Shown here one piece after another: positions 32,298 through 43,189 of a stretch of 64,000 bases of DNA. The notes below the pieces were generated by a model, which ran no database searches, was not told the origin of the DNA, and worked only from the letters and a program-made list of their open reading frames with translations. This DNA is from Auricularia sp. M13 (lineage: Eukaryota > Basidiomycota > Agaricomycetes > Auriculariales > Auriculariaceae): contig CM073198.1 of the NCBI GenBank assembly GCA_037042915.1, positions 992,001-1,056,000 of the forward strand, read 5' to 3'. Position 1 is the first letter of the stretch. Each line of letters opens with the position of its first letter. The translations under genes were made by a program, and so were the position numbers.

Positions 32298-33713
32298 ATG
32301 CCTCCACTGCGCTCGAATGTAGATATTGCGCAAATCGGCGACGACGGCCGTAGTCTTCACATCCAGGTCGACCTGCTGTCCTACGCGATTGACGTCCTTA
32401 CGCCTCAGCTCAAGGACCCGCTGAAGCCTCTGTGCTGTCCGCTATGCTTTGTGCTCTGCGTTTCTACGCTTCATACGCCAGAATGCGACGCGATGCTCAC
32501 CGATCTTGTCCTCCATTATCACCCTTTCTTCGCGGCAGGCCTCGCGGTTCTCGCAGCACCTCGCTGCGACGCCGATCTCCCGTCCTTACGCGCCCAACTA
32601 CTTGATAACCGCGCGCGATGTCCCACCAAGCACTGGCACAACTTCGTCAGTGCGCAAACGCGTTCGGAGACCGTCGGCGATCCACTGGAGCAGCTCGTGA
32701 CGACGATAGTCACCTCCGTCACTGGCGGCATCCGCAACATCAAGACGAAAGGCTGGTTCAGGTCAAAGGCGCGCAAGGGCAGCTGGCCAACGGCACCCGA
32801 GCAGCTCTTCCCATTCGGCGCGCAGGCCAGCGTCGCATCGTATGTCTTCTGGTGCCGTACGCTCCTCTCGCCGTGCGCGGTTCCTTTGGTCATGCTGCTT
32901 CTGGAAGTCGCGCGCTCCCACGTCCTGCCGCACATCTTGGCTGCTCCGCTAAAGGATCGCCTCATGGAGACGCTGATAGCGATGCTCTCCGGCCGCCAGG
33001 ATGCGCAAGGCACGCCGCTCTCCAGGTGGATGCGTGCCGCCGGCGGCCCCGACCAGCTCTTACCTGAGCATTCGGCTGCTAGTCTGATCAGCGGTGTCAT
33101 GTCTGGCGCGGGCGCCAGGCTCGAAGACCTGGAGAAGCTTTTCAGTGGCCACGAACGCGCTCTCTACCCCGCACTCGTGTCCGCAGTGGAATCCGACACT
33201 ATCCACGACGACATGCTTCTCATGACGCTGTGCTCCATCGCAGATTACCTTCACAGGGATCTCTCCCTTCCGCCGTCCCGTGCGCAAGATGCCATCAACG
33301 AGCGCTATCTGTCGTGCCAGCGCAGGCTGAACGTGCCGGACGATATGGCCAATGGCGCACAGCTGGTCTTCATGATCATGCACCATCAGTCGCGGTCGAA
33401 GACGTGCTCTGCCGAAGGGTGCAGAGAGGTCGGAAAGCAGACGTGTTCGCGGTGCAAGCTCGTCCGCTATTGCGGGCGGGCCTGTCAGCAGAACGACTGG
33501 CGGGTTACTCGGGGCGCTGCTTTCGACGTCAACATCACACACAAATCAGTGTGTCCAATCCTCTGCAAGCTGCGCAGTGCCGGTGTCACTGCTGAAGGCA
33601 TAAGTCCCCAGCAATTTGTCGATGCCTACAACCGCGCAGCGCTCTCCGATGACGATTACGATGAACTCATTTCTTGGGGAGTAGCAGCGGGGCACATTCC
33701 TCCTGATAGCTGA
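32298..33713 (+). CDS. MYND zinc-finger family protein (32.3 kb copy)
   Basis: Single exon, 471 residues, from the first in-frame ATG. It lacks the N-terminal intron of the other branch. Motifs: DVLTPQLKDPLKPLCCPLCF, SWPTAPEQLFPFGAQASVAS, FSGHERALYPALVSAVES and a MYND finger about 367-418 in the form CSAEGCREVGKQTCSRCKLVRYCGRACQ, which is spaced more tightly than in the other branch, then DW and HKSVC. The nearest relative is the 55.5 kb gene on the minus strand; the two form a distinct subfamily (KTCSAxGCREVGKQTC). No signal peptide or membrane segment. Function unknown. Confidence 0.9.
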   Translation: MPPLRSNVDIAQIGDDGRSLHIQVDLLSYAIDVLTPQLKDPLKPLCCPLCFVLCVSTLHTPECDAMLTDLVLHYHPFFAAGLAVLAAPRCDADLPSLRAQLLDNRARCPTKHWHNFVSAQTRSETVGDPLEQLVTTIVTSVTGGIRNIKTKGWFRSKARKGSWPTAPEQLFPFGAQASVASYVFWCRTLLSPCAVPLVMLLLEVARSHVLPHILAAPLKDRLMETLIAMLSGRQDAQGTPLSRWMRAAGGPDQLLPEHSAASLISGVMSGAGARLEDLEKLFSGHERALYPALVSAVESDTIHDDMLLMTLCSIADYLHRDLSLPPSRAQDAINERYLSCQRRLNVPDDMANGAQLVFMIMHHQSRSKTCSAEGCREVGKQTCSRCKLVRYCGRACQQNDWRVTRGAAFDVNITHKSVCPILCKLRSAGVTAEGISPQQFVDAYNRAALSDDDYDELISWGVAAGHIPPDS

Positions 33714-33831
33714 TATTTTTGTGGCTTTCTGCCTCCGTTTGCGTCTCTTGTTTGCGGCTGTATCGTAATACAGATATCATAAGTTGTTTGAAGCTCAGAG
33801 AAAGCAAAACAGTTTACAGCGCAGTATATAC

Positions 33832-35303
33832 TCACGACCTGCGTTTTTCAGCTTGGTTTGTATAACCCCACGCCCAGAGAGGGTCTGGATCGCTGGCCAT
33901 GGCCCACTGGAACAGCTGAGCCTCCTCCTCCGAAGAGAGATTGCATGACGGATACGCGCTCACGAAGAGATCGTGGTCACTCACAGGATGACAAGCGGCG
34001 ACGACTCGACTCAACGTCGCGCAGACCGACTTGTGCGGCACCCCGTCCTTCCAGTCCTGCCGCTGGCATTCTCGACTGCAGTACCGGATGAACTTGCATT
34101 TGCCGCAGACTTGGAACTTCGACCCAGAAGCCTCAGGCGCACGGCACGCCGGATTTCCGCAGGTTCGCCCGTATGCAGCGTGCATGAGCGCATTCCGGAA
34201 GAGAGAGTGGAGTCTGTTCGGCGTGCGGTCGTCGTCGGGCAGCTGCGGCATCCCGAGCATTTGGCGGAGGAAGTCGAGCGACGCGACGAGACTCATCCTG
34301 ACAAAACTCGACATGTTCTCTGCTGCCGGGCTGTTCAAGATGCCTTCAAAGGTGCTGATAAAGAGAAGCTCGTAGCCAGCAAAGAAGCGCGCCCCTTCGT
34401 CTGGCTCGGAGACGCACGAATGGTCATGCAACATGGTGATGAACACGATCACCACTTCGAGCGTCTTCGGTGCCCCGCCTCGCAGACTAGTCGGAACAGT
34501 CAGACCCGCAGGCAGGGTACATGGTGGAGGTCCGTTCCATGGTACAGGTCCCGTTGTGAGTGCCTGGAGGAGTGCCCATGCGAGCCGTTCGCGGCGGGGT
34601 GTCGCTAGAACATAGGGCATCATAGGCGCCCGGGCTATCGCAAGAAACAATCCCAGAAGCTTGAAAGGTGCGAAGGACCGAGGACTACAGCACCAGTCAA
34701 TCAGGGAGTCGACACCGCGCTCCAATCCGAGCGGGAATAGCTGCTCCAGAGACGTAGGCCAGTGGCGGAGACGTTTCACGAAGCTTTTCGTGCTTCCGGT
34801 AGGCCCAGGCTTCTGAACGGGCAAGTTTCCCTTTTCGATGCCGACGACGATGCAGTTTTCCAGAGAGAGTATGAGCATGTCAAACGGGTCGGGGAGGTTG
34901 CGGTGGATCGGGCCTCTGTGTAGTGTCGCGCGATCAGGACACCTGACCTGATTATCGCGCAAGAGCTGGAGAATGCGGGGAATGTCGCCGTCACGGTATA
35001 CGGTGCGCAGGATGACGCAGGTTTCCCAGAACTGATGCGTGTGAATCTTCAAGGCGTCGATCACCAGCGCGCATTCGGAGATCTCGTGCGCGAGGATGGC
35101 AAAGCACCGCGGACAACACTTGGGATTTTGCAGATCGGACACGGAATCGAGAAAAGCCTGCACGCGAGCTTGCATTTCCTCGCGGGAGAATACTGATGTG
35201 GCGTTTAGCTGTGTCGAGATGGACTGCAGATGGACAAACCGTGCGAGCCGTTTCCGCACTTGCAGGGAGGCCGCGCGTTCAATCCAGACCTTCTGGTCGC
35301 CAT
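33832..35303 (-). CDS. MYND zinc-finger family protein (33.8 kb copy)
   Basis: Model: exons 35303-35240 and 35192-33832, 474 residues. The 47-base phase-1 intron (donor GTTTGT, branch GCTAAAC, acceptor CAG) is in the family position. The first exon ends CKCGNGSH, like the 7.4 kb gene, which supports it over a start inside the intron. Motifs: VFSREEMQARVQAFLDS, NPKCCPRCF, HWPTSLEQLFPLGLERGVDS, PRRERLAWALLQALT, and the MYND finger about 364-412 (CGNPACRAPE...VCGKCKFIRYCSRECQRQDW...HKSVC). It ends with an unusual basic tail (NQAEKRRS). It converges tail-to-tail with the 32.3 kb gene, 118 bases apart. Function unknown. Confidence 0.88.
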
Positions 35304-35830
35304 TATTGGCAAGCTTGATGACCCACGGTATTGGTGCGATCGTGCCGTTTCAGCAAGTGCAAAGCAAGATGAAGGTGAGTGGACAAGATGACAACAGCGC
35401 CGGGCGCTTTGCTTCGATTGACAGAGATCGCGGAATCAATCTGATTCCAGACAATGAAAGATTGGGAACTGGGTTGTCACTCACAATTGTGGATTTTCAC
35501 TCGGAAAAGTTGGCTAGCTGTCAAGAGTCGTCGAAGATGTGTAAGCATTACCTGAGGGCGGGAAATGTATAATTGTATCTGATAGCATCGCTACGACCCG
35601 AGGGTATACAGGGCCGGAAATACGTCCGTCTACTGCACAAGAGCACGAGAAACCGCATTCGTCCGTCCGGAGATAATGCGAGAGGCGCCAGCGAGCAAAG
35701 AAGAGTCGGGGATATGAAAAGCGTTGCGAACACAGGGCCGCTGAGCTAGTAGCTTGTCAGGTCCTCTCGACGGTGTGCATGAAAGGTATTCAGTTCTTAC
35801 CTGTCGTCTATCCACGCCTCGAACCTTGTT
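35304..35830. other. Spacer upstream of the 33.8 kb gene
   Basis: Probable promoter of the minus-strand MYND gene at its left end. I see no clear TATA box and no other gene. Confidence 0.4.
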
Positions 35831-36440
35831 TCAGATGTCGCGGATATCTTCCCAAGGCGCATGCGTTTCCCTGCAATGAGGCAGGTAGTCGGCCACGAGC
35901 TCGCAGGCGGAGAGCCAGTCGAGCGGACGGGGCCACGCAAAGACAATTCAACAATCTGTGCTCTCCCCAATGACGCGCAGTAGCCGCAACGCCGGGAATC
36001 GCTTATGTAGGTTCTCGAGGTGCTCTGTCGCAACGTCGTCAAGTCCGCGCGCATCCCGAAGGGTCAGAATCTCGAGATTTGGCACCATATCCAACCGGGA
36101 GGCGTTCCGGATCGAGGGACCAATGTCTCCGGCCAGAGTCACATCGAGCAGCTTTAGGCCAGCGTACGCGTGCAGAGCTATAGCGTGCACACGCGCAGCC
36201 AATCGATATAAAGCGCGCGGACGTGAGGTGAGGCCCACGCGTGCAGCTGCACAAGCACCCGAAGGTCGGCCCGGTCGGTATGACAAAGATGTAAGCTCGG
36301 TATGCGATGGTTCGCGGCGGGAACGGCATGCCGAGCATACTTCATGTCGTAGAGTTCTAGATGCTCCAAATGCGGCCAGCACTTCTCGACGTCGCACAGG
36401 CGCGCTTTAACAAGCCTCACGGAGCAGGGCATTGGGAATT
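35831..36440 (-). pseudogene. F-box gene relic, paralogue of the 4 kb gene
   Basis: Minus-strand pieces follow the C-terminal half of the F-box protein at 4-5.4 kb. First comes DVEKCWPHLEHLELYD (compare DITECWPGLQHLHF). Then come VPNLEILTLRDARGLDD and RFPALRLLRVIGES (compare LAVLTLRHAEDID and ALVLVRFIGDT). After a stop the end reads PLDWLSACELVADYLPHCRE then WEDIRDI. At least one frameshift and one stop are present and the F-box half is missing. Confidence 0.75.
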
Positions 36441-36820
36441 CATAGCACCAGAAGCACGGTCAAAAATTTTATCCGAGACGCGTCAACAGGTCAGAAGAGG
36501 CGAGGCGGCAGACAGTCGACAGACTAGTGGCAGAGGTCCGTCAATGACAGACATTCATGTAGAAGACGCCAGAGTGCACAGAATAGCTCGAGCATCAGGA
36601 AAAGAAGCATAGAACAGAGTCATATTGATATGCCTGTCGATATAAGAGCAACCGAAATGCTTTAGGATGGCCGTGAAACCGTCAAAGTCGAAGCCGAACG
36701 TGCTCTGAAGACCATATCCGCATGCCAGCTAGAGTCAGAGCCCGCGCGCAGGGTGCCCATTTCCCGGCGCTAGTCAGTTTCATAGCTCCCTGGGCGCGAC
36801 ACTCGAACTGTCGGGGAGGA

Positions 36821-36854
36821 GGACAAGAGGCAACGAGCGGAGTTCGGTTGCGCG
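36821..36854 (+). promoter_or_regulatory. Dispersed 30-bp element upstream of GRASP copy B
   Basis: GGACAAGAGGCAACGAGCGG followed by AGTTCGGTTGCGCG, 34 bases before the ATG. Same orientation as at the other GRASP copies, but nearer to the start. Confidence 0.5.
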
Positions 36855-36887
36855 TCAATTGCAATCGCTTTCCTGTTCACCGCCGCG

Positions 36888-38277
36888 ATGGGCGCCGGGC
36901 AGTCCGCATCGCACGAGTCGACGCCGCCCAAGACGGCGCTGCACGTCCTGCGCATCTCGCCGCAGTCGCCCGCGGCGCACACGAGCCTCGAGCCCTACTT
37001 CGACTTTGTCGTCGGCTACACCGGCATCAGCATGGCCGACCCCGGGCACGCCGAGGTCGACGTCGACCAGCTCGAGCGCGTCGTCGAGGCGCACGAGCGC
37101 GAGGGCCGCGCGCTCGAGCTCGTCGTCTGGAGCAGCAAGACCCGCCAGACCCGGCGTACGCTCTAGCACAGCTCATCCCATCACATTTCGCCGCTTGCTC
37201 ACCGGCGCCTGCTGCAGTGGTGCCCATAACGCCCTCGCGCGCCTGGTCCGAGCCCTCGCACACCCCGCAGTCGCCGACGTCGGCACGACCGTCGTTGCTG
37301 GGGCTGAGCATGCGCATCTGCGCGCCGGCGCACGCGCTGGACAGTGTCTGGCACGTCCTGGACGTTCTCGAGGGTTCGCCCGGCGAGAGCGCTGGCCTGG
37401 TGCCGTACGGCGACTGGATTGTCGGATGGTCCGGCGGGCCGCTGCGTCGTGAGCAGGATTTCTACGATGTCATCGAGATGGTGCGCGCCGAGCTCGAAGT
37501 TGCAGCTTATACTGGTACTAAATCTGCACGGCCAGCACGAGGACAAGCCGTTACGGGTCTACGTTTACTCTTACGACTTCGAGTGCGTCCTGAGCGGCTT
37601 GTTGGACGGCGTTTGGTACTGACGGTGCGCAGTACGTTGCGCGAGGTGGTACTCGTGCCCAATCGACATTGGGGCGGCGAGGGCCTGCTGGGCTGTGTCT
37701 TTGGGTCAGTTTCAGCTCGCGCTTCTCCATTCTCTCCCCATCCTCCAATTTTATTTACACGCCCGCCTCGTGCTGCCTATCCTCCCCGATACGCGTCTCA
37801 CATTTTCGCCTCGCCGTTCCCTCCTTCGCCGCTGGCGTCCTTCTTCTCCTCTCTCCTCCCCTGTACCTCACCTTCTCGCTCTCCATCCCCCCCGCCCCCA
37901 TCTCCTCCAGCGAAGCGAGCGCTGACTTCTCGGGGAGCAGCTTCGGCCTCCTGCACAGGATCCCCGAGCGCCCGACCGGCGGCGCGGCGCACAACATCCT
38001 CGTGCGCGCGTCACGGTCCAACCCCGGCTCGGCGTCCGACGACGGCTACGAACATGCCGACGCGCGCAGCTTCGGACATGCCGACGCGCGGGGCTTCGAA
38101 CACGCCGACGCGCGCAGCTTCGAGCACTCAGGCGGGCGTCATGAACACGCCGGCGGGCGTGGATATGCGCATGCACACGGCGACCCGCACACGCACGGGT
38201 ATGACGACCCGCGCAGCGCCGACCCGCACTCCGTCTTCGCCGCGCAGCAGGCGCAGCCCGCCGTCGAGGGGTACTAG
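36888..38277 (+). CDS. GRASP/GRASP65-type Golgi stacking protein (copy B)
   Basis: Exons 36888-37155, 37218-37480, 37536-37582, 37633-37704 and 37941-38277 give 328 residues with no break. It starts MGAGQSA, keeping the Gly2 myristoylation site. Both PDZ domains of the GRASP core are present (SLLGLSMRICAPAHALDSVW, GLVPYGDWIVGW, KPLRVYVYSYDF, REVVLVPNRHWGGEGLLGC, FGLLHRIP). Compared with copy A it has one more intron, 50 bases at 37583-37632 with a perfect TACTGAC branch site. The tail is short and built of repeats (HADARSF/HADARGF/HAGGRGY), unlike the long Ser/Pro tail of copy A. Fungi usually have one GRASP gene (Grh1), so a second one may be specialised. Family assignment is firm. Confidence 0.9.
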
Positions 38278-39846
38278 TCTCGAGCTGCACCGTGCACGTG
38301 ATCTAGTGCTGGATATACCGCGCCGCGGACGGATTGTTGGGTTAACATTATGGGAAAGGCGGTCTTTATTTCTGTAACCGACGCAGGGACCGTGCTTGCA
38401 TGATGCTACGCAAGTTCGCGTATTGTCCGAGTCCCTCGACATTGTGCATTGTTGTACTATATAAGAGGCTTTCCCGTGCGATGACACTATCCTATGTAAG
38501 GGATATGCACGAATCTCATAAGTCAGGGAGCTCTCCTACGTTCACATTCTGCAGTGTGCACCAGAATGTCTGGCATGTACTTGCACCAAATCTACACACG
38601 ATTGTACAACACAGTCCCTGAAAATATTGGTTGGGACATAGCAACAAAAACTCCTACATAAGTAAGCAGCTGTCAGTTCAGAAAAGGCGGCATCAGATTC
38701 ACCCCTTCCCAACGCCGCGACGCACCAGCCTGAGGCCCTCGAGCGATAATTTTCATACCGTGCCACTCTCGTTCGAATTCCGTGCGGTCCGGCTCACAAG
38801 CGGGCACTGAGATGGAGTCAGAGTCCGGAATGGAATGGAATGGGATGGAGTCAGAGTCCGAAATGGGATGGAACGAGGTCTAAATGAATGCGCTGCACTG
38901 TGCCACGCGGTTTGAATCTAAGGGGAGTTGAGGAATGAGAATGGCATGTACTACTCTAATGATAACCGTGACCGAGGCTTACTTTGGAACCGTCGATGTG
39001 TCCTGCGAATATCAATATGAAGGACGGCACTTGAGCAATGAGAATAAATGCGTATTTCGGTTTCGGTGTCGCGGCGGTCTTCATGCGCGTGTCAATGGTG
39101 AGATGCTGGCGATGCACTCGGAGACTGCGCAATGAACCGGATTCGGCGCTCAGTGTGAGTCTGGAAGGCGCGAGAGTGCGACTCACGAGCATCCGTTCTC
39201 TTTAATCTGGCTCGGGATGGAGAATGCGAGCGGTGCGGATGTGGGAACGAGATGGTGGTGGGGGTGCAAGATCGAAAGCCAGTACTGCACCATTCGATTC
39301 TGAGGTACGCTCGGACCGCAGGTCCCGAATTTCCCACATAACAGGCTTCCATCCCACTTGCAAGTACATACAGTACATACTGTATCTGTGAGCGCGAATC
39401 TCACACGCGCTTTACACTGAGACTCGGCGGGAAAGCTTTATTTCTGTATGAAGAGTCCAGGGCTATAACGCGGGGCTCATGGCCAGAGCTTTGCTGTGCC
39501 AGATCGCATTCACTGTTTTGGACGTCACGGTCGGGCACAGTGGCAGTCGCGTCTGAGTCCTACCACATCATGTTGGAAGGTGATTCTGTCCTTCGTATCG
39601 CACTGAACAACTACAGCCGCCAGCGAGACTCTTGCAGCTCTCAGCGAGCCGTCTGATCACGTAAATTCCTACAAGCCAGTGGACGTGCGAATGGACAAAT
39701 AATAGTATTTCGACGTTTCCACCACGGAATTGAGCGGGAGCGTTCGCTGCACGTTCAACTTCAGCAGCCTCAATTTGTTCTTTCGGTGATTGCCGCCGAA
39801 GTACCTTGTTCTGCTCGTCAACGCCGTTTCCGACCAGCCACGGTTT
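38278..39846. other. Long spacer, no supported gene
   Basis: 1.57 kb with only short open stretches on either strand and no similarity I recognise. A small direct repeat is at 38811-38866. The right end should hold the promoter of the F-box gene at 39847. Confidence 0.4.
38811..38866. repeat. Short direct repeat, 23-base units, period 33
   Basis: GATGGAGTCAGAGTCC followed by GGAATGG at 38811-38833 recurs at 38844-38866 with one change. Between the units lie GGAAT pentamers. Looks like local slippage. Confidence 0.7.
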
Positions 39847-41397
39847 ATGGACGCTTCCTCCTCCGTGCACGACATGCGCCTAATGCGCCTTGAGCGCGAC
39901 GAACAGAGGCTCGCGGAGCTGGAAAGCCAGATCACTCTGGTCTCGCGCACGCTCGAGGACATCAACGCGAAGTTGCGCGCACTCGAATGCTCGAAGAACG
40001 AGGCACAAAGCTGGCTTTCTGCGCTCGCTCCTCAGCGGGACGACATGCTTCGCAGTATAAAGGCGCAACGTGCAGCTATCAGCCCGCTCAGCGCTTTCCC
40101 CGAGGAACTTCTGGGCCACATTTTCCGCATGGGCGCTTTCGAGCCTGACCACTTCTGGCCGACAATCGAAGGCGGCGTTGGCAACTTTGAACGCGCTCAT
40201 GCTCCCTTTTCCTTTGCTGCTGTGTCGCAACACTGGCGGAGAGCAGCCCTGCACGCGCCTGACATCTGGCACTACATCGCTGTTCCGCCTATTGGGGCAC
40301 CGAATGATGATCAGGATTCGCGCATTCTCGCATATGTGAACCTCGTGCTTTCTCGCTCTGGTGCCACAGCTCTGGATATCATGCTCGAGTCCATCGACGA
40401 GCCCACCAACCCTGTAGTTGCTTCGATTCTAGAGGCACTGAATCAGCATATCGGTCGCTGGAGGAACATGTTTGTGGGATTCTACAACTCCGAAAATATC
40501 GCGGATACCATGCAGTTCCTCCGGGGAGATGCGCCGTCGCTCGAACAAATCGCGTTGGTTATTCCGGCTTCCAAGGCCGAGGAGCCGCTCGAGTGGCCCC
40601 ATGACCTCCCAGTGTATCTCTTTCACTGTCCAAAACTTCGGGTTTGCGTTATGCGTGGCGTGCCGTTTGCCTGGGGTTGCAATCACCCCGTCGCTCCTTC
40701 GCTAGTCAGTCTCAGCCTTGAGTTTGCGGCGCTGCCCGTGGCGGACCTCTGGACTACGCTCGAGCTGACGCCCATGCTCGAAACTCTCACCATCTGCTCG
40801 GGAATAAAAGAAGACGAGGACATGCCGCCAAAGTCACTGGAGCTCAAGAAGCTCACGACCTTGCGACTGCTGGGTACTTCACCGTCGCTTCTCGAACGGC
40901 AGCACACAGCATTCAAGATGCCGCTTTTGCAATCCCTCACGATCGAGTCCCTTTCGGAGCGCGATTTCTCCATGCCCGCGGTATCAGAGTTTCTCGCGCA
41001 GCATGCTGACACGCTCGTAGAGCTGGAGTTGAGGGACGTCGTCCTCGAGGACGACAAAATCGACGCTCTTCGCCCGCTCAAACACATCCGCACGCTGCGC
41101 TTGACTGACACTTCCGTCCCCTGCGCTCTTTTCGACGCCATGCACGACAAGACGGATTGCCTCATGCCGCAAACATCGCATCTAGTTTTGAACAACGTTG
41201 ACTGCACCGTCGGTGGTGATCATGAATCAGCTAGGTGCGGCGGAGTTCTGCGGCTGGTGCGCGCTCGGAATGCCGCAACACGAACTGCTGAAACGCAGCA
41301 CTGGAGTATGCTCAGGCAGGTCGTGATCGAGGATGGAGATTTTTCGAAGTGGGACGTGATTGAAATTCAGGGAATCATGAGGAACACATCGTCGTAA
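39847..41397 (+). CDS. Coiled-coil F-box protein
   Basis: Single exon, 516 residues from the first ATG; the open frame upstream has only a TTG. Residues about 10-72 are strongly coiled-coil (RLERDEQRLAELESQITLV, then SRTLEDINAKLRAL). An F-box follows at about 78-125 (ISPLSAFPEELLGHIFRMG, with SQHWRRAALHAPDIWHYI), the standard layout of Agaricomycete F-box proteins. The C-terminal half has degenerate leucine-rich patterns (LKKLTTLRLLG, LPLLQSLTIESL-like, LVELELRDVVLEDDKID). Such proteins are SCF ubiquitin-ligase substrate adaptors; the target is unknown. It is not close to the 4 kb F-box gene, whose F-box is N-terminal without a coiled coil. Confidence 0.85.
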   Translation: MDASSSVHDMRLMRLERDEQRLAELESQITLVSRTLEDINAKLRALECSKNEAQSWLSALAPQRDDMLRSIKAQRAAISPLSAFPEELLGHIFRMGAFEPDHFWPTIEGGVGNFERAHAPFSFAAVSQHWRRAALHAPDIWHYIAVPPIGAPNDDQDSRILAYVNLVLSRSGATALDIMLESIDEPTNPVVASILEALNQHIGRWRNMFVGFYNSENIADTMQFLRGDAPSLEQIALVIPASKAEEPLEWPHDLPVYLFHCPKLRVCVMRGVPFAWGCNHPVAPSLVSLSLEFAALPVADLWTTLELTPMLETLTICSGIKEDEDMPPKSLELKKLTTLRLLGTSPSLLERQHTAFKMPLLQSLTIESLSERDFSMPAVSEFLAQHADTLVELELRDVVLEDDKIDALRPLKHIRTLRLTDTSVPCALFDAMHDKTDCLMPQTSHLVLNNVDCTVGGDHESARCGGVLRLVRARNAATRTAETQHWSMLRQVVIEDGDFSKWDVIEIQGIMRNTSS

Positions 41398-41637
41398 ATT
41401 CATTCACCCCGGTAACATGGATATATAATATCTATGCGGAACTCTGTGCAAGCCAGTAAATTAATCGACCGAGCTTGAATGTTTACACGATTCTAGTAAG
41501 GACAGATATCGATTTCGATCGTAACAGGCCTCACTGCTCAGTAATCGTCGCAACCTAAATAACATTGCACGGCTTGACGCGACTCAGAGGCGAGGCAAAG
41601 CCGAGGGATGTACATTTGCGCATCGTCTAAGCTGCTC

Positions 41638-43136
41638 CTACGACCGGCAGCGGGGGAGCAACCTGCAAGCCACAGCCCATCGCACCAACATAGCGACATT
41701 CTCGGGGGTGAACTCGTCCGTCTGTGCGAATTTGGCTGCAAAATCAGCCGTAGTCGCATCGTTCTCCGCCATGCGTCCCAGCGTGGCAATTTTGCCGCAG
41801 AGCTCTTTGTGCTTGGGCTCATTCTTGGACCAATCCTCCTTCTGGCACGCTCGGCTACAATACCGCGCGAAATGGCACTGGGCGCACTTCTGGAACGGGC
41901 GCATGGTTTGGTATTTGTCGAGCTCGGCCCGCGCGCAGTTGGGGTTGAAGCAATAGGTGGCATTCATGCGTCGGATGAGGAAATGATGCACCACGCGCGC
42001 GGGGGACGACACATCATGTGCGGCGGGTGCGCAAGTGCCGTGCTCCATGCCGAGCAGAGCGCGCAACATGCAGCGGTACTCGCCAATAGCTCTGGCGCGC
42101 AAGGTGAGGACGGCGCGCCTGTTACCGGAAGAGTAAGGCATGGGAGAAGGGACGGGCTGCGCGGCGTCCACGCTTTCGAGCACGTCGAGGCGCTCGAGCG
42201 CATCGAGGAATAGTGCCTCGTGCCCCGCGAGGAAGAGAGCGTCATCGTCCGTGCGCGCGTGCATGTCGTTCCGCACAATGCGCAGCGTGAAGAGAGCCAT
42301 GTCGCACAGCATTACATCGTGTCGCACAAGACGCGGGACGCTGAGACCGGCGGGCACGGTACAGGGCGCAGCGCCGTGCCAGGGCACCGTCGGTAGTTCG
42401 GGGGTCATGTGCTGAAGGAGCGCCCACGCCATTCGGTCTCTGCGTGGCTGCTCCATGAGTACGGGGAAGACGACGGCGCGCGCGGTCACAAGGTATGTGT
42501 TCAGGAGGGACAATGGGTAGGGCGAGGACGGTGCGCAAACCCAGTGAAGGATGCCGTCGAGCACGCGATCGACTTCCATCGGGAAGAGATCGTCAAAGTT
42601 GCGCGGCCAGTACCCCTTGCGGTTGTGGAACTTGGCTACTCGTCCCTGGGTGTACGCTGGTCGCTTGCCCTCGTATAGACCAGTTGCGACGGTGAAGAGG
42701 AGCGCGTTGAGGAAGATATCGAAGGTGTCCGAGGTGACAAGCGAAAAGCACATCTTGTGGTACGTGGAGCGTTCCTTGCACGCCATCTGGTTCTGGCGTA
42801 GCCGTGTCCTGAGCCGGGGGATGTCGGCCTTGGTGTAATCAATAATGAGTGTGATGCACTTTTCCCAGAAGTCGTAGGCATCTCGTTGCAGAGCATCCAG
42901 TGCCGCAGCGTTGTGCCCCAGATCAAAAACTAGTACGGCAAAGCAATACGGGCAACAGGAAGGATTCAACGGGTCGCGGACAGCAAGTAAGAATGCTGCG
43001 ACACGTTGCATCAACTGTTCGACCGTAAAAACTAGATCAGACGAGATGATGTTAGTGGTGAAAGGTGGAAATTCAAATTTGAGAGCTCACCACATCGCGC
43101 TGGGGGCTGTGGCTCCACAATTGGGAGGAAGAGCAT
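41638..43136 (-). CDS. MYND zinc-finger family protein (41.6 kb copy)
   Basis: Model: exons 43136-43091 and 43031-41638, 479 residues, with a 59-base phase-1 intron (donor GTGAGC, acceptor CTAG). First exon MLFLPIVEPQPPARC. Motifs: VFTVEQLMQRVAAFL, NPSCCPYCF, YWPRNFDDLFPMEVDRVLDG, PRRDRMAWALLQHMTP, PCTVPAGLSVPR, FLAGHEALFLDALERLD and the MYND finger about 374-427 (CFNPNCARAE...KCAQCHFARYCSRACQKEDW...HKELC). It is the sister of the 30.3 kb gene in protein, intron, TATA box, upstream ATG and about 150 bases of promoter, on the other strand. Function unknown. Confidence 0.9.
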
Positions 43137-43182
43137 TTTCGAGGTCAAATCGCTGGCAGCATCGTTCAAGCCGCTATGCGCA

Positions 43183-43189
43183 ATTTATA
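43183..43189 (-). promoter_or_regulatory. TATA box of the 41.6 kb MYND gene
   Basis: Minus strand TATAAAT within GGTATAAATTGC, 53 bases from the start codon as in the 30.3 kb sister. A short upstream ATG frame (MLPAI, stop) lies at 43162-43145. Confidence 0.6.

Noticed and set aside
36722-38377. A 551-codon plus-strand frame over the second GRASP gene
   Set aside because: It reads across all introns in another register and shows only low-complexity Arg/Ala/Pro; the spliced GRASP model explains the locus.
38811-38866. Minisatellite with possible function
   Set aside because: Only two units with GGAAT slippage between them; no neighbouring gene depends on it.
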